NCBI RefSeq assembly: GCF_016811995.1
Contig: NZ_CP069159.1
Span: 1 to 64,000 of the forward strand
Direction of reading: 5' to 3'
Source: Citrobacter sp. R56
GTDB taxonomy: Bacteria > Pseudomonadota > Gammaproteobacteria > Enterobacterales > Enterobacteriaceae
DNA length: 64,000 bases
The notes under the pieces are model-generated. The model saw only the letters and a list, made by a program, of their open reading frames with translations, was not told where the DNA came from and searched no databases. Shown piece after piece: positions 59,004 to 64,000 of this stretch; within the stretch, counting starts at the first letter, position 1; the number at the start of each line of letters is the position of its first letter. Position numbers and translations under genes: made by a program.

Positions 59004-61322
59004 ATGAAAATCAGTGACGGTAACTGGCTCATTCAGCCGGGCCTGAATGTGACGTATCCGGTTCAGGTGTTTGATGTGGAGCAGCAGGGCAACGACCTGG
59101 TGGTGTACGTTGCGCCGCGCGACGTGCGCGAGCGCACCTGGCAACTCGACACATTGATGTTTACGGTTCGCCTGTTCTCGCCGCAGGAAGGGATTGTCGG
59201 TGTGCGCATCGAACACTTCCAGGGCGCGCTGGACAACGGCCCGCACTATCCGCTGAACGTGCTGAAAGACGTGAAGGTTGAGATTGAAAACAACGCGGAA
59301 TTTGCCGGGCTGAAAAGCGGCAACCTCAGCGTGCGCGTCACCAAAGGGGAGTTCTGGGCGCTGGATTTCCTGCGCGATGGGCAGCGCATCACCGGCAGCC
59401 AACTGAAAAACAACGGCTACGTGCAGGACGGGAATGCCGGCAGCAACTACATGTTTGAGCGTCTGGACTTGGGCGTCGGCGAAACGGTGTACGGCCTGGG
59501 CGAGCGTTTTACCGCGCTGGTGCGCAACGGTCAGACGGTCGAAACCTGGAACCGCGACGGCGGCACCAGTACGGAGCAATCGTACAAAAACATCCCGTTC
59601 TACCTGACCAACCGCGGCTACGGCGTGCTGGTGAACCATCCGGAAAACGTCTCCTTTGAAGTCGGCTCCGAGAAAGTCTCCAAAGTGCAGTTCAGCGTCG
59701 AAGGCGAATATCTGGAATATTTCGTGATCGACGGCCCGACGCCAAAAGAGGTGCTGAACCGCTACACGCAGTTCACCGGCCGTCCGGCGCTGCCGCCCGC
59801 GTGGTCATTCGGCCTGTGGCTCACCACCTCGTTTACCACCAACTACGATGAAGCGACGGTAAACCGCTTTATCGACGGTATGGCGGAGCGCAATTTGCCG
59901 CTGCACGTTTTCCACTTTGACTGCTTCTGGATGAAAGCCTTCCAGTGGTGCGATTTTGAGTGGGACCCGGTGACCTTCCCGGACCCGGAAGGGATGATCC
60001 ACCGACTCAAAGCCAAAGGGCTGAAGGTCTGTGTGTGGATAAACCCCTATATCGGTCAGAAATCACCGGTGTTTAAGGAACTGAAAGAGAAAGGCTATCT
60101 GCTCAAACGGCCGGACGGTTCTCTGTGGCAGTGGGATAAATGGCAGCCGGGGCTGGCGATTTATGACTTCACCAATCCGGATGCCTGTAAATGGTATGCC
60201 GACAAGCTGAAAGGCCTGGTGGATATTGGCGTCGACTGCTTTAAAACCGACTTCGGCGAACGTATTCCGACCGATGTGCAGTGGTTCGACGGTGCCGATC
60301 CGCAGAAAATGCACAACCATTATGCGTACATCTACAACGAACTGGTGTGGAACGTGCTCAAAGAGACCGTCGGTGAAGAAGAGGCGGTACTGTTTGCCCG
60401 CTCTGCGTCGGTGGGGGCGCAACAGTTCCCGGTACACTGGGGCGGCGACTGCTACGCCAACTATGAATCGATGGCGGAGAGCCTGCGCGGCGGGTTATCT
60501 ATCGGCCTCTCTGGCTTTGGTTTCTGGAGCCATGATATTGGCGGGTTCGAAAATACCGCACCAGCGCATGTCTACAAACGGTGGTGCGCGTTTGGCTTGC
60601 TCTCCAGCCACAGTCGCCTGCACGGCAGCAAATCCTACCGGGTGCCGTGGGCGTACGACGACGAATCCTGCGATGTGGTGCGCTATTTCACTGAACAGAA
60701 ATGCCGGATGATGCCGTATCTGTACCGGCAGGCGGCGCTGGCTCGCGAGTGCGGTACGCCGATGCTGCGTGCCATGATGCTTGAATTCCCGGACGATCCG
60801 GCCTGTGATTACCTCGACCGCCAGTACATGCTGGGGGATTCCGTGATGGTGGCACCGGTGTTCTCGGAGGCGGGTGATGTGCAGTTTTATCTGCCGGAAG
60901 GGCGCTGGACGCACCTGTGGCGCAATGACGAGGTCGCGGGTAGCCGCTGGCACAAACAGCAGCATGACGTCCTGAGTTTGCCCGTGTACGTGCGGGATAA
61001 CACCCTGCTGGCGCTGGGCAGCAATCGTCAGAGACCGGATTACGCCTGGCATGAAGGCACCGCTTTCCAGCTGTTCCACCTGGAAGAGGGGCGTGAAGCG
61101 TTCTGCGAAGTCCCTGCCGCAGACGGCTCGGTTATCTTCACGCTAAAAGTGAAGCGTACTCACAATATGCTCACGGTAACGGGCGAAGGCGACGCGCGCG
61201 ACTGGACGCTGTGCCTGCGTAACATCCCGCAAATCGGCGATGTGAAAGGCGGCTCTTACGCCAGCAGCGAGTGGGGTGTGGTGGTGAAAGCGGCAGGAAA
61301 CGAGCTGGTGATTCATCTGTGA
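59004..61322 (+). CDS. yicI: Alpha-xylosidase YicI (GH31)
   Basis: Retaining glycosidase removing terminal alpha-xylose. 772 residues, the E. coli length. The nucleophile Asp is in [12 protein letters not shown] (Asp416 in E. coli), the acid/base Asp in [11 protein letters not shown] (Asp482); aromatic xylose-specific loop [13 protein letters not shown] is present. Ribosome site AGAGGATAAA. Cotranscribed with yicJ. Confidence 0.96.
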   Translation: MKISDGNWLIQPGLNVTYPVQVFDVEQQGNDLVVYVAPRDVRERTWQLDTLMFTVRLFSPQEGIVGVRIEHFQGALDNGPHYPLNVLKDVKVEIENNAEFAGLKSGNLSVRVTKGEFWALDFLRDGQRITGSQLKNNGYVQDGNAGSNYMFERLDLGVGETVYGLGERFTALVRNGQTVETWNRDGGTSTEQSYKNIPFYLTNRGYGVLVNHPENVSFEVGSEKVSKVQFSVEGEYLEYFVIDGPTPKEVLNRYTQFTGRPALPPAWSFGLWLTTSFTTNYDEATVNRFIDGMAERNLPLHVFHFDCFWMKAFQWCDFEWDPVTFPDPEGMIHRLKAKGLKVCVWINPYIGQKSPVFKELKEKGYLLKRPDGSLWQWDKWQPGLAIYDFTNPDACKWYADKLKGLVDIGVDCFKTDFGERIPTDVQWFDGADPQKMHNHYAYIYNELVWNVLKETVGEEEAVLFARSASVGAQQFPVHWGGDCYANYESMAESLRGGLSIGLSGFGFWSHDIGGFENTAPAHVYKRWCAFGLLSSHSRLHGSKSYRVPWAYDDESCDVVRYFTEQKCRMMPYLYRQAALARECGTPMLRAMMLEFPDDPACDYLDRQYMLGDSVMVAPVFSEAGDVQFYLPEGRWTHLWRNDEVAGSRWHKQQHDVLSLPVYVRDNTLLALGSNRQRPDYAWHEGTAFQLFHLEEGREAFCEVPAADGSVIFTLKVKRTHNMLTVTGEGDARDWTLCLRNIPQIGDVKGGSYASSEWGVVVKAAGNELVIHL

Positions 61323-61329
61323 TGCTGTT

Positions 61330-61355
61330 CCCCTCTCCCCAAAGGGGGCGAGGGG
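61330..61355 (+). terminator. Hairpin after yicI
   Basis: CCCCTCTCCCC pairs with GGGGCGAGGGG-like bases around AAAGG, just after the yicI stop. No T-run; a stop or stabilising element. Confidence 0.5.
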
Positions 61356-61382
61356 ATGTGTATGGTGCCGGAGTTTGATTTG

Positions 61383-61468
61383 TAGGCCGGGTAAGGCGAA
61401 GCGCCACCCGGCGTTTTTGTTGGCCCCTGAGCCTAAAATTGCCGGGTGGCGCTGCGCTTACCAGGCCT
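61383..61468. repeat. REP/BIME element between yicI and yicH
   Basis: Two REP-type units: TAGGCCGGGTAAGGCGAAGC-CACCCGGC at 61383-61412 and the inverted GCCGGGTGGCGCTGCGCTTA at 61441-61468. Confidence 0.85.
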
Positions 61469-61473
61469 GTGTT

Positions 61474-63198
61474 TCAGGGCTGGGGTGAAGTAGGAGCCAC
61501 TGCGGGAACTACAGCCGAAACCGTCGACACTACGCCCCCCGTCATCGTCTGCTCGACCTGCTGTTTCTCGGCATTCAGAGCGTGTAACTGACCGTTCACC
61601 GTGGGTTTCAGCGGCGTATCGGCCTGAACAGTGCCGCTGGCGGTAAGCTGGATATTCCCGTCGCCAGAAATCGGCAGTGCTGGCCAACCCCACGGCTGCA
61701 GGATGTTCACCGGAACACCTCGTCCGTTCAGGCTTATCTGGGTCTGACGCTGCGACACCTGTGAAACGCTGGCGGTAGCTTCCAGCAATCCTCTCTCGGT
61801 GTAGCCACTCAGTTCACTGATGTTAATCGTACTGCTGTTTGCCGTCAGCGCCAGAGAGGGGCGACGCACATCCACGCGATTGAACGTACCCACCGCAGCG
61901 TTAAATGTGGCGTTTCCGCTCCACACGCCCCACTGATGGTCCTGTACCAGCCCCAGGTTTGCGCCGTAGCTGTCCAGCGCGGTGAGCTGCCATGGGAACG
62001 TGGGATCAACATCAATCACCAGATTGCGGCTGGCGTTGAATTTCTTCAGCGTCAGGCTGTTGAGCCAGCCTGGCAATGGTTTCATCCACAACTGTTTCCA
62101 GTTTGTCGGCAGGGTGTATTCCAGCCCGGCAATGGCAGTATCGTCGAGAACGAGTGCTTTACCGGAGCGTAGCCAATGACCGGATGTGCGGATCATGCCG
62201 CCTTCCCAGCGGGTGGTGAACTGACGTAGCGCGATGCCGTGCGGAGAAAACTCCGCATTTAAGATGGGATCGAAGAGATGCAGCGAACCATAGATGAACT
62301 CGCTGGCATTCATCGACAATTTGCCCTCCTGCGTCTGCCAGTCATCTTTGCTGAAGGTCAGGCTGCGCAAGCTGAGGTCAAGATCGGTCACTGCCCAGTC
62401 CGGACCTTGCAGGCGTGCGTCGGTCACCTCAAGGCGGCCAATCTGCAGGGAAGGAATACTTGTGAGCGGCGAAAAGAATTCCACCAGCACTTTGTCGCTT
62501 TGTAAGCGGATGTCGTTCAGACGAAGGCTATCAACAATCCAACTGCCGTCCGCATTTCGTCGCGCCACGCCGGTTAATGCGCCGCGTGCGACGTCTGCGC
62601 CAATGTTGCTCAGTGTCACCTGTTCTTTGTCGATGCTGCCTTCAATCAGCACGTTAGTGGCGGGGATGTCGTTCAGCGTCAGCGAACCTGCACTGAGCTG
62701 GATCTGTGCTTTGCTGCCGAGTACCCGACCCGCTTCAGGATTCCAGGGGATCACGCCACCGTCCACCCGTTGCGCGCTCAGGTTCCACTCGCTGCCGGGA
62801 CTGTTGAACGCCATATCGTGCAGCTCTAAGCGAACGGCCCGGAAGGGAAGCGGCGCCGTTTGCGAGGAGATATTCAGCGTCCCGTCTTTAAGCAGGATGG
62901 TGTCAACATGCTGGGGATCGGTCAGTTGTCGACTACTGAGTCCGATATCCACGGTTTTTGCGACTAACGTGGCAGGCTGACCATCCCGGCCAAAGGTGAC
63001 GTTCTCCAGCAGGATGTGGGAAGGGGAGGAAAAACGGTGATCCATCGCATCAAAGGCCACGTGGTAGCCGCTATTTTCAGAGATCCAGTTGCTGACGCGT
63101 TCTGCTCCCCAGCGGGTTTGCAGCAGAAAATAGAGCACGATAATCGCCACCAAAAAGGCGATCAGCACGTAGATAAGCAGCTTTCCAATAAATTTCAT
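61474..63198 (-). CDS. yicH: YicH, AsmA-family inner-membrane protein
   Basis: 574 residues from ATG 63198 (E. coli 569). One N-terminal membrane anchor (IGKLLIYVLIAFLVAIIVLYFLL) and a long periplasmic AsmA-like domain; such proteins belong to the repeating beta-groove group implicated in lipid transport between membranes. The C terminus is variable (TVSAVVPAVAPTSPQP). In-frame ATG eight codons upstream is less supported. Confidence 0.92.
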   Translation of the reverse strand: MKFIGKLLIYVLIAFLVAIIVLYFLLQTRWGAERVSNWISENSGYHVAFDAMDHRFSSPSHILLENVTFGRDGQPATLVAKTVDIGLSSRQLTDPQHVDTILLKDGTLNISSQTAPLPFRAVRLELHDMAFNSPGSEWNLSAQRVDGGVIPWNPEAGRVLGSKAQIQLSAGSLTLNDIPATNVLIEGSIDKEQVTLSNIGADVARGALTGVARRNADGSWIVDSLRLNDIRLQSDKVLVEFFSPLTSIPSLQIGRLEVTDARLQGPDWAVTDLDLSLRSLTFSKDDWQTQEGKLSMNASEFIYGSLHLFDPILNAEFSPHGIALRQFTTRWEGGMIRTSGHWLRSGKALVLDDTAIAGLEYTLPTNWKQLWMKPLPGWLNSLTLKKFNASRNLVIDVDPTFPWQLTALDSYGANLGLVQDHQWGVWSGNATFNAAVGTFNRVDVRRPSLALTANSSTINISELSGYTERGLLEATASVSQVSQRQTQISLNGRGVPVNILQPWGWPALPISGDGNIQLTASGTVQADTPLKPTVNGQLHALNAEKQQVEQTMTGGVVSTVSAVVPAVAPTSPQP

Positions 63199-63284
63199 GG
63201 TCTTCCATCCCGCGAAGTGCACATAACTGAGTTATGCACGATTTAGGCGTAATCCTCAAGGCGGGAATAGTGAAAGAGCGTTTC

Positions 63285-63313
63285 TGTGGCGGCGATTGTC
63301 GATCGCCGCCACA
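63285..63313 (-). terminator. Hairpin after xanP
   Basis: 12-base arms TGTGGCGGCGAT/ATCGCCGCCACA with a 5-base loop immediately past the xanP stop; no strong T-run on the minus strand. Confidence 0.65.
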
Positions 63314-63319
63314 TTCCGC

Positions 63320-64000
63320 TTACGGCTTTTCTGGCGGGAAAATCAGGTTCAGAACGATTGCGGTGATACCACCCGCAGCAATCCCGGAGGAGAGCAGGTT
63401 TTTCACCCAGTCCGGTGCAAATTGCAGGATCAGCGGCTGTTGGGAAACGCCCAGACCTACCGCCAGCGACAGGGCGATAATCAGGATAGCGCGACGGTTC
63501 AACGGTTCGCGCGACACGATACGCACCCCGGAGGCGGCGATGGTGCCGAACATCACGAGAGTCGCACCGCCGAGCACGGGTTCTGGAATGTGTTGTACAA
63601 ATCCGCTCACTGCCGGGAAAAGGCCCAGGACAATCAGCATCAACGCAACCACAAACCCAACATAGCGGCTGGCAACGCCCGTCAACTGGATCACGCCGTT
63701 GTTTTGACCGAAGCAGGAGTTCGGGAAGGTGTTAAACACCGCAGAGACAAACGAGTTCAGGCCGTTAGCCAGCACCCCGCCTTTTAGACGTTTCATATAC
63801 AGAGGCCCGGAAACGGGTTGCTCAGAAACATCGGAGGTGGCGGTAATATCGCCAATGGTTTCCAGTGAAGTGATCATAAAGACCAGCATCAGCGGCAGCA
63901 GAAGATTCCAGTCAATGCCCAGTCCGTAATACAGCGGCGTTGGCACCATGATGACATCCTGCGTGGTCGGGGCGGTATTTTCCGGCAACATACCCATAAA
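63320..64000 (-). CDS. xanP: Xanthine permease XanP (3' part; 5' end outside window)
   Basis: C-terminal ~227 residues of an NCS2 (NAT) family xanthine:H+ symporter; E. coli XanP has 463. The NAT signature [21 protein letters not shown] is present (Q-N-N-G). The reading frame is open to base 64000, so the ATG at 63997 is internal. E. coli yicE lies in the same order after yicH. Confidence 0.93.
   Translation of the reverse strand, partial: FMGMLPENTAPTTQDVIMVPTPLYYGLGIDWNLLLPLMLVFMITSLETIGDITATSDVSEQPVSGPLYMKRLKGGVLANGLNSFVSAVFNTFPNSCFGQNNGVIQLTGVASRYVGFVVALMLIVLGLFPAVSGFVQHIPEPVLGGATLVMFGTIAASGVRIVSREPLNRRAILIIALSLAVGLGVSQQPLILQFAPDWVKNLLSSGIAAGGITAIVLNLIFPPEKP

Noticed and set aside
58377..59639. 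420-codon open frame antisense to yicJ-yicI
   Set aside because: Arises from GC-rich third positions of two well-recognised genes; composition (His/Gln/Arg-rich) is typical of a shadow.

Overview
The window is chromosomal DNA of an enteric gammaproteobacterium of the Escherichia/Salmonella/Citrobacter group. Almost every backbone protein is near-identical in sequence and length to its E. coli counterpart, and the gene order follows the E. coli region from dnaA to yicE with local differences. Loss of the dgo and cbrBC genes, plus gene additions not in E. coli K-12 (a GH5 protein, a GH1 enzyme, an EamA transporter, a SulP transporter), suggests Citrobacter or a close relative. The species cannot be fixed from the sequence alone.

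Layout. 1-6099: replication operon dnaA (5' end outside the window)-dnaN-recF-gyrB, with an unusual 145-base insert between dnaN and recF. 6312-14555: yidA, cbrA, yidR, yidQ, heat-shock pair ibpA-ibpB (sigma-32 promoter), yidE, yidH-yidG-yidF. 14552-18381: D-serine catabolism (dsdA, dsdX, dsdC). 18471-21653: a secreted GH5-like protein, emrD, an EamA transporter. 21726-22290: the SOS-controlled tisB toxin with its antitoxin RNA istR and a LexA box. 22421-24606: ivbL-ilvB-ilvN with attenuator. 24679-29644: uhpA-uhpB-uhpC-uhpT hexose-phosphate sensing and uptake. 29701-35747: adenine deaminase, adenine permease, yicN, a type II toxin-antitoxin pair, nepI. 35781-42915: GH1 glycosidase, yicS, GNAT protein, nlpA, yicL, a LysR regulator, a SulP transporter.

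43137-57318 is an accessory region abutting selC (tRNA-Sec). Its main part, 45725-57243, is an apparently complete P4-like phage satellite bounded by a perfect 24-base direct repeat of the selC 3' end. It carries a crr-like repeat block, the alpha primase-helicase, DUF5375 and other small early genes, an RNA-based immunity region (three short mutually complementary CCAATAAG/CTTATTGG elements), vis/alpA, an ori-like iteron cluster, a late promoter with an Ogr/delta box, sid-ogr-psu, a cos-like site and a P4-type integrase. Between psu/cos and int, in the position known as the P4 antiviral cargo hotspot, lies a 912-residue SIR2-domain protein whose start is one base after the integrase stop. It is the strongest candidate for a little-described defence gene. 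Just outside the satellite lies an AT-rich two-gene cassette (pentapeptide-repeat membrane protein plus nucleotidyltransferase), a second candidate system, next to a divergent SymE-like gene and a small ribbon-helix-helix gene.

57597-64000: yicJ-yicI (alpha-xyloside uptake and cleavage), yicH, and the 3' part of xanP, which runs off the window.
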